A stretch of DNA of 59,141 nt from Microcystis aeruginosa Ma_SC_T_19800800_S464 (GTDB lineage: Bacteria; Cyanobacteriota; Cyanobacteriia; Cyanobacteriales; Microcystaceae). Location of the stretch: the NCBI GenBank assembly GCA_007095785.1, contig SFBL01000046.1:1-59141 (forward strand), read 5' to 3'. Below, in pieces: positions 34,250 to 43,764 of this stretch. Under the pieces are notes generated by a model. The model was given only the letters and a program-made list of their open reading frames with translations. It had not been told where the DNA came from and did not search any database. A program made the translations under genes and the position numbers. Position 1 is the stretch's first letter. Every line of letters starts with the position of its first letter.

Positions 34250-35119
34250 TTATTGAAGAAAATCCTCGATCGCCTGTCCCGTCTCTTCCGGTGCTTCTTC
34301 CGGTAAAAAATGACCACTAGCGATCGCCTGTCCCGTGACTTGATTAGCTCGCTGCTGCCAAAGAGCGATCACATCGTATTGACGTGCAATGAAACCTTTT
34401 TTTCCCCAAAGAACCAAGAGGGGAGAGGAAATTTTCTGGTCTAAATCCTGACGATCATGCTCTAAATCGATAGTAGCGGCGGCCCGATAATCGGCACAGG
34501 TGGCGGTTATCGTGCTTAAATCTCGAAAACAACGCTGATATTCCCCCAAAGCTTCCTCTGTAAAAGCGCTAAAATCTCGCCCCCAACTTTGCAAGCAATG
34601 TTGCAGATAATAATCGGGATTAGCGGCGATCAGGGTTTCGGGAAAAGGGGAAGGCTGAATCAAGAAAAACCAATGATAGTAGGCAGTAGCAAAAGTTTTA
34701 TCAGTCCCATCGTACATCGCCATCGTTGGGGCTATATCGAGTAAAACGATTTTTTTGACCTTTTCGGGAAAATCAAGGGCGAGACGGTGGGAAACTCGCG
34801 CCCCTCGATCGTGGCCGATCAGATAAAACTCTTGATAACCCAATTTTTCCATCAGCAACACCTGATCGAGGGCCATGACTCGCTTGCAGTAATTGCTAGA
34901 ATCCTCTAGGGGTAAGGGTTTATCGCTATCCCCGTAGCCGCGCAGATCCGTGGCGATCACCGTAAAATTAGCCGCTAATCGGGGGGCGATTTTATGCCAC
35001 ATTTGATGGGTTTGGGGATAACCATGGAGCAAAAGCAGCGGAAAACCGCGCCCACCTTTGACACCATTGATAGTAATGGCATTAACTTCTAGCTGAAATT
35101 TCCGAAAATTTGTCAGCAT
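34250..35119 (-). CDS. Alpha/beta hydrolase, haloacetate dehalogenase-like
   Basis: A 289-residue alpha/beta hydrolase. The oxyanion segment is LLLLHGYPQTHQMW and the nucleophile motif GHDRGARVSHR places Asp104 where fluoroacetate dehalogenases and epoxide hydrolases have their nucleophilic Asp. The acid near LLVLWGKKG and the His in SGHFLPEE complete the triad. This suggests haloacetate dehalogenase or a related ester/epoxide hydrolase; the physiological substrate is unknown. Isolated gene. Confidence 0.82.
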   Translation of the reverse strand: MLTNFRKFQLEVNAITINGVKGGRGFPLLLLHGYPQTHQMWHKIAPRLAANFTVIATDLRGYGDSDKPLPLEDSSNYCKRVMALDQVLLMEKLGYQEFYLIGHDRGARVSHRLALDFPEKVKKIVLLDIAPTMAMYDGTDKTFATAYYHWFFLIQPSPFPETLIAANPDYYLQHCLQSWGRDFSAFTEEALGEYQRCFRDLSTITATCADYRAAATIDLEHDRQDLDQKISSPLLVLWGKKGFIARQYDVIALWQQRANQVTGQAIASGHFLPEEAPEETGQAIEDFLQ

Positions 35120-35279
35120 TTTTGCTTCCTGTCACCTTAGGGGGAGATAATTGCATCATCTGGCCAAAGTGGCCTAATCAGTCAAGTTTTTTCACTATAG
35201 CTCCTCAAGCCGCTGCTTTTCTGATAGATTAAAACTATTGGGTTGCTCAAAAATTAACGAGTTAAGCAGTAATTTGATT

Positions 35280-36197
35280 ATGATCTCGATTATCTATTCC
35301 GATGAATTTCTCGATCACGATACAGGTATTTACCATCCCGAAAAAGCGGCGCGTTTAACGGCAATTGTCGCCGCTTTAAAACAAACAGAATGGCAGTCAA
35401 AATTAACATGGTATTTACCGACACCGATCGAAATTCGTGAGGAAGTAATACCTTTAATCAAACAAGTTCACAATCAAGATTATGTTGATAGATTGCGGCG
35501 AATTTGTCAACGGGGTGGGGGAAGATTGGATGCAGATACTCCCGTTTCTGCCCGTAGTTACGATGTGGCGTTACTAGCGGTTAGTGGCTGGTTAGATGGA
35601 GTTGATCGAGTTTTATCTACTGGCGATCCTGCCTTTATTTTAGCCCGTCCACCCGGACATCATGCCACTTCTAATTATGGCATGGGTTTCTGTCTGTTTT
35701 CTAATGCTGCTATTGCCGCCTATTATGCTTTGGAAAACAAAAGAGTGCAAAAAGTAGCGATTCTCGATTGGGACGTGCATCACGGCAATGGCACCCAAGA
35801 TATAGTCGAAAATCATCCCCGGATTGCCTATTGTTCCCTCCATCAATTCCCCTTTTATCCCGGCACGGGAGAAGCGAGAGAAAAAGGTGAGTTTAATAAT
35901 ATTTTGAATATTCCCTTATCGGCGGGAAGTACGATTAAAGATTATCAAGAACATTTTGATGGGGAAGTCATACCTTTTCTGAAAAATTTTCAACCGGATT
36001 TAGTGATTGTTAGTGCTGGATATGATGCCAATCAAGCGGATACTCTGGCGGGAATTTGTTTACACCCACAGGATTATGGAATTTTAACGAAATACCTCTT
36101 AACTCTCAATAAACCGCTGCTTTTTGGCTTAGAAGGCGGTTATGATTTAGAAACTTTAGCGGCTTCCGTCGTCGCCACCCTAGAAGCTTTGCTCTGA
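35280..36197 (+). CDS. Histone deacetylase family protein (AcuC/AphA-like)
   Basis: A 305-residue zinc-dependent deacetylase-fold protein. The family core is RPPGHHATSNYGMGFCLFSNAAIAA and the metal-binding ILDWDVHHGNGTQD, with the second Asp in VSAGYDANQAD. In bacteria these enzymes act on acetylpolyamines, acetoin-pathway targets or acetylated proteins. I start at the ATG at 35280 (MISIIYSDEF); an upstream alternative at 35238 adds 14 residues that the family lacks. Confidence 0.88.
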   Translation: MISIIYSDEFLDHDTGIYHPEKAARLTAIVAALKQTEWQSKLTWYLPTPIEIREEVIPLIKQVHNQDYVDRLRRICQRGGGRLDADTPVSARSYDVALLAVSGWLDGVDRVLSTGDPAFILARPPGHHATSNYGMGFCLFSNAAIAAYYALENKRVQKVAILDWDVHHGNGTQDIVENHPRIAYCSLHQFPFYPGTGEAREKGEFNNILNIPLSAGSTIKDYQEHFDGEVIPFLKNFQPDLVIVSAGYDANQADTLAGICLHPQDYGILTKYLLTLNKPLLFGLEGGYDLETLAASVVATLEALL

Positions 36198-36317
36198 TTC
36201 TATCCTAATCTGGGTAATCGTTACATTTCTTTAAAAAGATTGGTAACAAAGCGATCGAATGCGCTAAGGTAAACGATCGATAGAAAAAAACCCTTGACCT
36301 AGTTACCTTTTAAGATT

Positions 36318-37511
36318 ATGACCTCCCTTGCCCCACACCTAAAAGCCAAAGCCCTCAAACCCAATAGTCGTCGTCCTGCCAAAGAATTGTGTAGCGAGTG
36401 CGGACTTTGTGACACTTATTATATTCACTACGTTAAAGAAGCTTGTGCTTTTCTCAATCAACAAATCGCCGATTTGGAAGCAGAAGCACATGGCAAAAGT
36501 CGCGATCTAAATCATGAAAATGATCTCTATTTTGGTGTCCATCAAGAGATGATGGCTGCCAAGAAAAAACAAGCTATACCCGGGGCGCAATGGACGGGAA
36601 TCGTCAGTACAATTGCCTGTGAAATGCTCAATCGTGGTTTAGTAGAAGGGGTGGTTTGTGTGCAGAATACCGCCGAGGATCGCTTTCAACCGCAGCCGAT
36701 TCTCGCCCGTACCACGGAAGAAATTCTCGCCGCTAAAGTTAATAAACCGACTCTTTCTCCCAATTTATCAGTCCTAGAAGAAATTGAAAAATCGGGCATG
36801 AAACGGTTATTAGTTATCGGAGTTGGTTGTCAAATTCAAGCCCTAAGAGCAGTAGAAAAAAAATTAGGCTTAGAAAAATTATATGTCTTAGGAACTCCCT
36901 GCGTCGATAATGTCACCCGCTCAGGACTACAAAAGTTTCTAGAAACTACCAGTCGTTCCCCAGAAACCGTGGTTCACTACGAATTTATGCAGGATTTTCG
37001 GGTACACTTTAAACACGAAGACGGCTCCATCGAAATGGTTCCATTTTTTGGCTTAAAGACTAATAAATTAAAAGATGTTTTTGCCCCTTCCTGTATGACT
37101 TGTTTTGATTATGTTAACTCCCTTGCCGATTTAGTTGTCGGCTATATGGGCGCACCTTTTGGCTGGCAATGGATTGTCGTTCGTAATGATACGGGCAAGG
37201 AAATGTTAGAGTTAGTTAAAGACCAATTAGATACCCAAGATGTTATGTCTAGTGGTGAGAGAAAACAGGCGGTACAAAATAGCATTCCTGCCTACGATAA
37301 AGGTGTAACCTTGCCGATGTGGGCGGCAAAAATGATGGGAGTAGTAATTGAAAAAATCGGGCCTAAAGGTTTAGAATATGCTCGCTTTTCCATCGATTCT
37401 CACTTTACCCGTAATTACCTTTATGTTAAACGTAATTATCCTGAAAAATTAGCAGCCCATGTTCCTGAATATGCTAAAAAGATTGTAGAACAGTATAAAT
37501 TGCCCGATTAA
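36318..37511 (+). CDS. bciB: Ferredoxin-dependent divinyl (proto)chlorophyllide 8-vinyl reductase
   Basis: A 397-residue Fe-S flavoprotein of the coenzyme F420 hydrogenase beta-subunit family, closest in architecture to cyanobacterial BciB (Slr1923-type), which reduces the 8-vinyl group in chlorophyll synthesis using ferredoxin. Cysteines typical of the family are visible in CSECGLCDTYY, GVGCQIQALRAV, GTPCVDN and SCMTCFDYVN. The alternative is the plant-type 7-hydroxymethyl chlorophyll a reductase, a paralogue. Full length. A 120-bp promoter region precedes it with a HIP1-like GCGATCGAATGCGC stretch. Confidence 0.85.
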   Translation: MTSLAPHLKAKALKPNSRRPAKELCSECGLCDTYYIHYVKEACAFLNQQIADLEAEAHGKSRDLNHENDLYFGVHQEMMAAKKKQAIPGAQWTGIVSTIACEMLNRGLVEGVVCVQNTAEDRFQPQPILARTTEEILAAKVNKPTLSPNLSVLEEIEKSGMKRLLVIGVGCQIQALRAVEKKLGLEKLYVLGTPCVDNVTRSGLQKFLETTSRSPETVVHYEFMQDFRVHFKHEDGSIEMVPFFGLKTNKLKDVFAPSCMTCFDYVNSLADLVVGYMGAPFGWQWIVVRNDTGKEMLELVKDQLDTQDVMSSGERKQAVQNSIPAYDKGVTLPMWAAKMMGVVIEKIGPKGLEYARFSIDSHFTRNYLYVKRNYPEKLAAHVPEYAKKIVEQYKLPD

Positions 37512-37629
37512 TTATTCACTTGCTCCGGCGGGGGAATAGAGAAAAATTACCCCGCTTTCTTAACATTTTTAACTGATTTGTACCTTGCTTGGCAATAATA
37601 TAATAATGCTAAATTGATGTTATAGAGGC

Positions 37630-38011
37630 TCAATAAGCATCTTGGCGATGAATACTACTCAATATGATAATAAGCATTTCTTTATCTTGAATTTTGTAAA
37701 TGATGCGATAATCCCCTATTCTAATTCGGGTCTGCTGAAAAAGTTTTTCGGTGGGGGTTGGGGGTTGGGGTGTGGGGTTTTACCCATTTTCAGGTGGTCA
37801 ATTACCTAATTTTCAGGGAAAAAGTCCCTGAATTTTCCCCCCAATCCCTAATTCGGTAGGTGTCATCATATCCTTTGAGTTTCTTGACTCCGCTAGGACG
37901 AGGTGTATCGGTAAGTAGTCGAATGGCAGTAATTAGGTGTTCGCGTTGTTGTTTGGGTAATTTGTTTAGTTGTTTTTGAACTGGTTTCGGAATAATAACT
38001 CTGTAGTTCAC
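37630..38011 (-). pseudogene. RelE/ParE-family toxin gene split by an insertion
   Basis: From the start at 38011 the gene encodes MNYRVIIPKPVQKQLNKLP through KKLKGYDDTYRIR, a RelE/ParE toxin N-terminus. At that point a 118-bp element (37730-37847) interrupts it and the frame soon stops at about 37802. Beyond the element the original frame resumes as RIGDYRIIYKIQDKEML and ends IHRQDAY at 37630. Removing the element and one copy of the 9-bp duplication CTAATTCGG (37721-37729 and 37848-37856) rebuilds a normal 84-residue toxin. The truncated product lacks the C-terminal strand with the catalytic residues, so it is probably inactive. Confidence 0.88.
37730..37847. mobile_element. 118-bp non-autonomous element with 9-bp target duplication
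   Basis: Inserted in the RelE-like toxin gene, flanked by direct CTAATTCGG copies. The element has G-rich repeats and a TGCTGAAAAAG end, which also occurs (as CTTTTTCAGCA) in the element at 58608-58830. No coding capacity. Confidence 0.8.
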
Positions 38012-38217
38012 GCTTGAGTTGCCTCATATTCTTCGAGGGTTAGATAGTCTCCTGCTTGATAAGCTGATTCAGAAGCTATTATGTTAGCTTGTTCTTCTTC
38101 TGTAATTTCTATTTCAGTATGTCGTTCTTTGATAAAGAGCAAAAAGTCAAGTAATTGAGTCAAAAGGGTGTCAGGTGTCTGCTCGATTTCTTTAATAAGT
38201 TGTTCTTTGAGTGTCAT
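38008..38217 (-). CDS. Antitoxin of the RelE-type pair
   Basis: A 69-residue acidic protein (LKEQLIKEIEQTPDTLLTQLLDFLLFIKE, ending YLTLEEYEATQA) overlapping the toxin start by ATGA, the usual coupling. The helical N-terminus and acidic tail fit the short antitoxins (DUF2281-like) that pair with RelE/ParE toxins. It remains intact while the toxin is broken, as expected if the antitoxin can be kept harmlessly. Confidence 0.7.
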   Translation of the reverse strand: MTLKEQLIKEIEQTPDTLLTQLLDFLLFIKERHTEIEITEEEQANIIASESAYQAGDYLTLEEYEATQA

Positions 38218-38295
38218 AGCTTTATCAGTAATCAGTGAGCAGTCATTAATTCAATTATAGTCCATCATTCAATCATTCCAACCACAGTCGATGGT

Positions 38296-38357
38296 GGTGC
38301 GTTACGACGGATTGTTAGCTTCAAGTTAAAGCGGAAATTTTTGCCGTCTAACGCACC
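38296..38357. mobile_element. MITE-like element (GGTGCGTTA family)
   Basis: Nine-base inverted ends GGTGCGTTA/TAACGCACC over 62 bp. The left part matches, in reverse complement, the 3' end of the repeats that bracket hicBA (nearly 24 bases). It lies just upstream of the RelE-type antitoxin. Confidence 0.75.
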
Positions 38358-38428
38358 CTACGTTTTATTTATCACTAGGTAATAGGTGTAGGTCTCCGTT
38401 TTTCTGGGTATAGAACTTGTAATTTCAT

Positions 38429-40234
38429 TTAGGCGGGTACTTCAATTTTACCCTGTCCGGCCAATCCAAAAGCGGCGTGAACCACTTGTAGGGCCCTGAC
38501 TCCATCTTCCTGATTCACCACACAACTGATTTTTATATCAGAAGTAGCAATCATTAAAATATTAATTTTCTCCTTTGCTAAAGCTTCAAAAAAGCGTGCT
38601 GCTACCCCCGGTTGTCCTTCCATTCCCGAACCAACAATACTAACTTTGGCCACATCATTATTAACCACCACTTCCTGTAACCCCAAACTTTCCGATAGTT
38701 CTAAGAGGATTTTTTGGGCTAAATTAGCATCAGCTTGGGGCAAAGTAAAAGCGATATCCCGTCGGGGAATACCATCGACAATGCGGCAGCGTTGGGATTG
38801 AATAATCATATCGACACTGACATTTTTTGCCGCTAAAACCGAGAAAATTCTCGCTGCCATCCCGGGGCGATCGGGGACGCGACGAATAGCCATTTGTGCC
38901 TGATTATTATCTAGGGCCACTCCCCGTACCGGGACTAAATTGTGAGGGATTTCGCGATGAGCAACTTTAGCAGAATACTCCAGTTGAAAAGCATCACAAA
39001 GGACTTTAATTGCTTTTTCTCCGTCCGCTTCATCGATGACACAACTGACTTTTACTTCAGAAGTGGAGATCATTTCGATATTAATTGCCGCTGCGGCCAA
39101 AGTGCTAAATATTTGGGCAGCAATTCCCGGCCGGCCAATCATTCCAGCGCCGGTAATGGCGATTTTAGCGGCCCCAGATTCGATGATCACTTCCGCTTCC
39201 TCTGTATTAGTGGGATGGGAACGTAAAACCGGCGCGATCGCTTCGGCCACGGATTCGGCTTTTTTCAAGGCATTTCCCATCACCGTAAAGGCAATATCGT
39301 TGCTGTCCCCCTCGTGAATCGATTGAATAATTAAATCCACGTCCACCTGTTGATGAGCGATTTCCCCGAATAAACGGGCAGCGATACCGGGACGATCAGG
39401 AACCCGTAAAAGGGAGATTTTCGCCTGATTGCCCTCAAATTCCACCGCATCGACGGCTTTTGTCAATTCCAATCCTTGTAGGGTGCGCGGTTTCGGTGCC
39501 GGGGATGTCACCCAAGTACCCGGATCCTCAGTCCAACTGGAACGGACAACCAAGGGAACCCCGAAATTTTTAGCGATTTCCACCGCTCGCGGGTGGAGAA
39601 CTTTCGCCCCTAAACTGGCTAATTCGAGCATCTCATCGCAGGTAATTTCGTCTAAAAGACGCGCTTCGGGGACTAAACGGGGGTCAGTGGTGAGAATACC
39701 GGGTACATCGGTGTAAATTTCGCAAAAATCGGCTTTTAAGGCGGCCGCTAGGGCTACGGCCGAGGTATCGGAACCACCGCGCCCTAGGGTGGTAATCTCT
39801 AGTTGATCACTATCGCTGACACCTTGAAAACCGGCGACAACAACTACTTTACCCTCCGATAGATGACGGGAAAGGCGATCGGTTTTAATTTCTAAAATAC
39901 GGGCGCGACTATGTTCGGATTCCGTGACAATTCCCACTTGAGCGCCGGTTAGGGAGATGGCTGGTTGTCCGATTTCCTCTAGGGCCATACTCATCAAGGC
40001 GATCGTTACCTGTTCCCCCGTGGATAATAACATATCCATCTCCCGGCGCGAGGGTTCGGCGGCGATCTGTTTGGCTAAATTGACCAATCCATCGGTGGTT
40101 TTACCCATGGCAGAAACGACCACCACCACGGTATTTCCTGCTATTACCGTATTTTTGACCCGTTGAGCGACCGATTGAATGCGTTCCACGGAACCTACCG
40201 ATGTACCACCGTATTTTTGGACAATTACAGCCAT
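38429..40234 (-). CDS. lysC: Aspartate kinase with duplicated ACT regulatory region
   Basis: A 601-residue aspartokinase that makes aspartyl phosphate for lysine, threonine and methionine synthesis. The kinase domain starts VIVQKYGGTSVGSVERI and contains TLGRGGSDTSAVALA. The C-terminal half has four ACT-type units in two pairs, marked by repeated RVPDRPGIAARLF/RVPDRPGMAARIF and GMIGRPGIAAQIF/GMEGQPGVAARFF. This tandem arrangement is typical for cyanobacteria and allows allosteric feedback by lysine and threonine. The ATG at 40234 matches the family; the longer frame to 40285 does not. Confidence 0.96.
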   Translation of the reverse strand: MAVIVQKYGGTSVGSVERIQSVAQRVKNTVIAGNTVVVVVSAMGKTTDGLVNLAKQIAAEPSRREMDMLLSTGEQVTIALMSMALEEIGQPAISLTGAQVGIVTESEHSRARILEIKTDRLSRHLSEGKVVVVAGFQGVSDSDQLEITTLGRGGSDTSAVALAAALKADFCEIYTDVPGILTTDPRLVPEARLLDEITCDEMLELASLGAKVLHPRAVEIAKNFGVPLVVRSSWTEDPGTWVTSPAPKPRTLQGLELTKAVDAVEFEGNQAKISLLRVPDRPGIAARLFGEIAHQQVDVDLIIQSIHEGDSNDIAFTVMGNALKKAESVAEAIAPVLRSHPTNTEEAEVIIESGAAKIAITGAGMIGRPGIAAQIFSTLAAAAINIEMISTSEVKVSCVIDEADGEKAIKVLCDAFQLEYSAKVAHREIPHNLVPVRGVALDNNQAQMAIRRVPDRPGMAARIFSVLAAKNVSVDMIIQSQRCRIVDGIPRRDIAFTLPQADANLAQKILLELSESLGLQEVVVNNDVAKVSIVGSGMEGQPGVAARFFEALAKEKINILMIATSDIKISCVVNQEDGVRALQVVHAAFGLAGQGKIEVPA

Positions 40235-40396
40235 AGTTGTCAGCGCTAGAGACTTTCTATCTTTGTTCAATCTCCAACTTATCAAAATTCCTTAACTATA
40301 AGTGGTTTTGGTTAACATTCCTACAAGCTTCGGTATCTTGCCGGGGAGCGAGACTCTCCCACTACAGCTATCTACGGATTAATTGCACTCACCTCC

Positions 40397-41017
40397 TTAA
40401 AGTCTTTTTCTTAAACTGACACCCCCTAAACCAAAGGCTAAGAGCGCAAGCAAGGCAGATGGTTCGGGGACGGGAGTTCCATGAAATTGAACCTCTGAGA
40501 AGCCAGCAAAAGAGCCTCCCCAGTTGCTACTAACAACAAACCGGACAAAGGACGCAGTAACCGGAGAAAAGCTGACAATCTGTGGATTTGATGGACCGTT
40601 AGCTGCGATAGCAAACTGAGTAGGAGCGCCGGCTATAGTAGTCCAAGTCGTACCATTGGTGGAGGATTGAACAGTCACGTCCTTAATTCCAGCAGTATTA
40701 CCAGGATTGTTCAAGTTCCAGAAGCTAAAACCAGTCAGACTATAGCTGCCATTGAGATTAAAAGTGATGTTACCAGTGGACTGATTTCCCAGCCACGCAT
40801 TCCCCCCAGTTGCTGTTTGATGAGCTCCCGTCAGACTTGGTGTATTACTGGGCAACCCTTGCCCATTCACGGTATTGATTATATTAGTACCATTACTACC
40901 CATATCCGTTGAAGCAGTAATTCCTGTAATCAGTGCGGCTTGGGCGTTTTGTGCCACACCAAACATTAAGCTTAAGGCGGCAGTCGATACAACAAGAGGC
41001 TTGATAGCGAGTTTCAT
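40397..41017 (-). CDS. PEP-CTERM secreted protein with discoidin-like domain
   Basis: A 206-residue exported protein: signal peptide MKLAIKPLVVSTAALSLMFG ending AQA near residue 27, a beta-rich middle domain (GSYSLTGFSFWNLNN, DVTVQSSTNGTTWTTIAG, FVRFVVSSNWGG) resembling F5/8 type C or coagulation-like carbohydrate-binding repeats, and a C-terminal PEP-CTERM signal VPEPSALLALLAFGLGGVSL-RKRL. PEP-CTERM proteins are cut by exosortase and linked to extracellular polymers, fitting a colony-forming, slime-producing cell. Function beyond surface location is not known. Confidence 0.88.
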   Translation of the reverse strand: MKLAIKPLVVSTAALSLMFGVAQNAQAALITGITASTDMGSNGTNIINTVNGQGLPSNTPSLTGAHQTATGGNAWLGNQSTGNITFNLNGSYSLTGFSFWNLNNPGNTAGIKDVTVQSSTNGTTWTTIAGAPTQFAIAANGPSNPQIVSFSPVTASFVRFVVSSNWGGSFAGFSEVQFHGTPVPEPSALLALLAFGLGGVSLRKRL

Positions 41018-41531
41018 GGTGAAATCTTCTGAAATAAGGTTAAATAAACAGAGAACAGTTTATTTTTTTTTCTCATGTCTGTCACTTTTGATACAGTTTT
41101 TTAACCGTTTTATGATATTGCAGTAGGGGCAATCCCTCGTGGGGGTTCCCCAATTGATGGTTGTCCCGATTTCAGGTACAATTACGATCAAATCTTCGAT
41201 TGGCATTCAAGATGGAAGCTCATCAGCCAAATAATATTGGCAAGATTATCGGAGGCGTACTGATGGCTAACAGTAGAAGCTACCAAGATGATTTATGTCA
41301 CAAAATATAGTCTATAGTCACGACCGAGTAAACAGATCGAGATAAGGGACTTGCGCTTTGATAATGTACCATTTAGGGCTGGTCTTATTCTTCTACAGAG
41401 CGATTTTCAAAGCTGGGATATTATTCCCACGCAAGTCCCTAAGGCAATTTTAAAATATTTTTGATTAGTAGCCCTATGTTATTATTAAATTGTCATAACC
41501 AGTCCAGAAGCGTCTCTATTTTTACCAGTAA
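41018..41531. other. Intergenic region with one short element
   Basis: This 514-bp gap holds the 96-bp element at 41345-41440 and a stretch at 41210-41290 (GATGGAAGCTCATCAGCC and following) of uncertain origin. No ORF longer than 40 codons looks real. Confidence 0.6.
41345..41440. mobile_element. MITE-like element (AGGGACTTGCG family)
   Basis: Eleven-base perfect inverted ends AGGGACTTGCG/CGCAAGTCCCT over exactly 96 bp, flanked by TAA on both sides. No coding capacity. Confidence 0.8.
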
Positions 41532-41963
41532 TTAGGGACGGAATCCATCATTCCATTGGGTTTGAGCATTATAAATAATATCCGTGAGGATGGTATTTTG
41601 GAGATTAGCCAGACGCAAATCGGCGCTGCTTAAATCCGCTTGTTGCAAATTGGTTCCTAACAAACTAGCTTGACGGAGAATTGCACCGCCAAGATTGCAT
41701 TGGCTAAGATTGGCAGTGCCGAGGTTGGCCCCACTAAGGTTAGCTTGACTAAAGTTCGCTTTTGCCGCTTGCACAGACCACAAAATCGCTTTGCTTAAAT
41801 TGGCACCCCGGAAGTTAACTGATTCTAGATTGGCATAGCTAAAGTCAAATTCACTGAGATTCAGACCAGATAAATCCAAACCTTGTAAATTTTCACCGTT
41901 TAAGCCGATCTTTAAGCCAGCATTGATCGCGCTCTCCAGTTGTTGACGGGTGACGCTAGACAT
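41532..41963 (-). CDS. Pentapeptide-repeat protein
   Basis: A 143-residue protein of about 20 A(D/N)Lxx pentapeptides (for example LQGLDLSGLNLSEFDFS, ANFSQANLSGANLGTANLSQ), which fold as a right-handed four-sided beta helix. The N-terminal RQQLESAINAGLKIGLNGEN is a common cap in cyanobacterial members. It follows the DUF6345 gene by 85 bp on the same strand. Its function is unknown; such proteins serve as scaffolds or DNA mimics. Confidence 0.85.
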   Translation of the reverse strand: MSSVTRQQLESAINAGLKIGLNGENLQGLDLSGLNLSEFDFSYANLESVNFRGANLSKAILWSVQAAKANFSQANLSGANLGTANLSQCNLGGAILRQASLLGTNLQQADLSSADLRLANLQNTILTDIIYNAQTQWNDGFRP

Positions 41964-42047
41964 TGTGTAGCAAGGAAAAAGTAAAAAAGCCTGTCAAGAC
42001 GGGGAGCTTGCCCGTCTTGACATGATTAAAACTGGATTAGATCGCAG

Positions 42048-43733
42048 TTAACCAAACAAGGGTACAGTAACCCAATAACGTTTACGATAACCATTGCCAA
42101 AGTTAACTTCGATCGCTTTGCGGGCGATCAAAATCGCCTCATCGCCGTCAATATCGTAGCCAATCTCGGTGGAATTGGGTACAGTGGTGAATTCTAGAGG
42201 CATTCCACCGCCACCGCGAGCAGACAGGGAAGCCAATTGTCGGCTAAACTCTGCCGCTAGTAACTGCTCATAGTTGCTAGGTTCGGGTGCTAAGACAGGG
42301 GCGATATCACCCTGGGGAGGCGGCGCACTGGCAGAGCGTACAGGACGACTACTTAACTGTTCGAGCGAGCGGACTGATGAATGCACATCGGTAACAGTAC
42401 CATCGTTATCCAGGGCAATTCGCACCGTACCCGCCCCCGGGGTAATCACTGGGACACCATTAATCAACTGTCGGAATTGGACAATCACACCGGTGGTAAA
42501 CGGTCCGTCCAATTGTCCCGAACCGTTAGCCGTACCGCCGGCTTCCGAAGATAAGATAATTCGATCGAACACCACCGGGACTTCTTGGTCAAGACCGTAA
42601 CGCCAGACGGCCTCCTGGGCTAAGGTTTGGGCGCTGTCCATAGCCAAGGGGTTGTAATTATAACGGTTAGGAGTTGCCAAACGAACATCAATTGACCCAT
42701 CACTACCGTAGGCGATGCTTTGTTCCCCCGTCACCAGGCGATAGGAGCCATTTCTGGTACTAGCAACTTCTGACGGGATTTCCAGGTCAAGACCAAATCG
42801 TGCCGCTAGGCTGCGGGCAGCCGGTCGAGTAGCGTCTAGGGGTTGCAAACGACCGACGAGGAGATGCTGGGGTAAGACCAGTTGTGGTTGGCTACTGCGA
42901 GCCACATTGTACCATCGCCACCAATACCAAGCATTACTGACCCGTTCGCGAGAAAAATAGCGTTCATTAAAGAGACGATTTTTCGCCTCATCGGCACTGG
43001 CACCACAGGCCACCACCGAGGGGGCCTGGTCGTGGGCAATGCGCCAACTAGCATCTAACCAAGCGGTACTAAAAGACTTATTCTTGTTCCATTCTTCCCA
43101 GAAAAATTTGCCGTAATTGGGATTATCCCAACTAACAGTTTCATAGCCGAAGAGCATTCGCCAACCGCGATTACTACGATGCCAAGTCCGAATCGGGTTG
43201 TGACCACCCAGAACCCGCAGGGAAAGACAGGTAGACAGAAAAATGTATCTGACCCGCTCGTTAGCCCAAACTAACTTATCACTGCTAGAGACGATCGTAC
43301 AACCTTCGTTACCCCACGGTTTGCTCATCGGTAGATAAAACACGCCATTGGCATCCATCCCGCCATGACCAGAGTGATAGAAGGCCATGACCGCATCTAC
43401 CCCGTAGGTATCTTGCCAATCATCGTAGGGTTCGTAGTAAAGCCAGGGTTGCACGCCACAATCTTTATACCAAAAGTTTAAGGGGGTAAACTTTTTCACA
43501 TAGTCTAACCAGCCTTGGGCATCTTCATGGGTATAGCGCAGGGTGCCAAAGGAGCAACCACAGCCCACTTCAATACTACAGGCGCCATAGAGATTCGCTC
43601 CGCCACGCTGGCCATCTTTGCTATCCTGACCGAGGGGGTTTTCGGCAAAGAGAGGAACAGAGGGAATTTCTGGTGTTTCGGACTTAGGAACGTTAGCTGC
43701 GGGGGGAATTTGAGTCGGTTGTGCTAATGTCAT
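42048..43733 (-). CDS. DUF6345-type protein with caspase-like His/Cys pair
   Basis: A 561-residue protein without an obvious signal peptide. Residues 50-270 match the DUF6345 region: VMAFYHSGHGGMDANG (His120, His123) and YIFLSTCLSLRV (Cys169) are laid out like the catalytic His and Cys of clan CD peptidases (caspase, gingipain, CHAT). A Cys-rich stretch GACSIEVGCGCSFG (50-63) precedes it. The C-terminal half (about 330-561) is a separate beta-rich region ending in KRYWVTVPLFG with calcium-loop-like acidic pieces (YDIDGDEA). It is followed by the pentapeptide gene and preceded at 31 nt by the M6 peptidase gene. Peptidase activity is an inference. Confidence 0.62.
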   Translation of the reverse strand: MTLAQPTQIPPAANVPKSETPEIPSVPLFAENPLGQDSKDGQRGGANLYGACSIEVGCGCSFGTLRYTHEDAQGWLDYVKKFTPLNFWYKDCGVQPWLYYEPYDDWQDTYGVDAVMAFYHSGHGGMDANGVFYLPMSKPWGNEGCTIVSSSDKLVWANERVRYIFLSTCLSLRVLGGHNPIRTWHRSNRGWRMLFGYETVSWDNPNYGKFFWEEWNKNKSFSTAWLDASWRIAHDQAPSVVACGASADEAKNRLFNERYFSRERVSNAWYWWRWYNVARSSQPQLVLPQHLLVGRLQPLDATRPAARSLAARFGLDLEIPSEVASTRNGSYRLVTGEQSIAYGSDGSIDVRLATPNRYNYNPLAMDSAQTLAQEAVWRYGLDQEVPVVFDRIILSSEAGGTANGSGQLDGPFTTGVIVQFRQLINGVPVITPGAGTVRIALDNDGTVTDVHSSVRSLEQLSSRPVRSASAPPPQGDIAPVLAPEPSNYEQLLAAEFSRQLASLSARGGGGMPLEFTTVPNSTEIGYDIDGDEAILIARKAIEVNFGNGYRKRYWVTVPLFG

Positions 43734-43764
43734 GGTATTTTCCTCGTTAAATCTTGAAAAAGTT

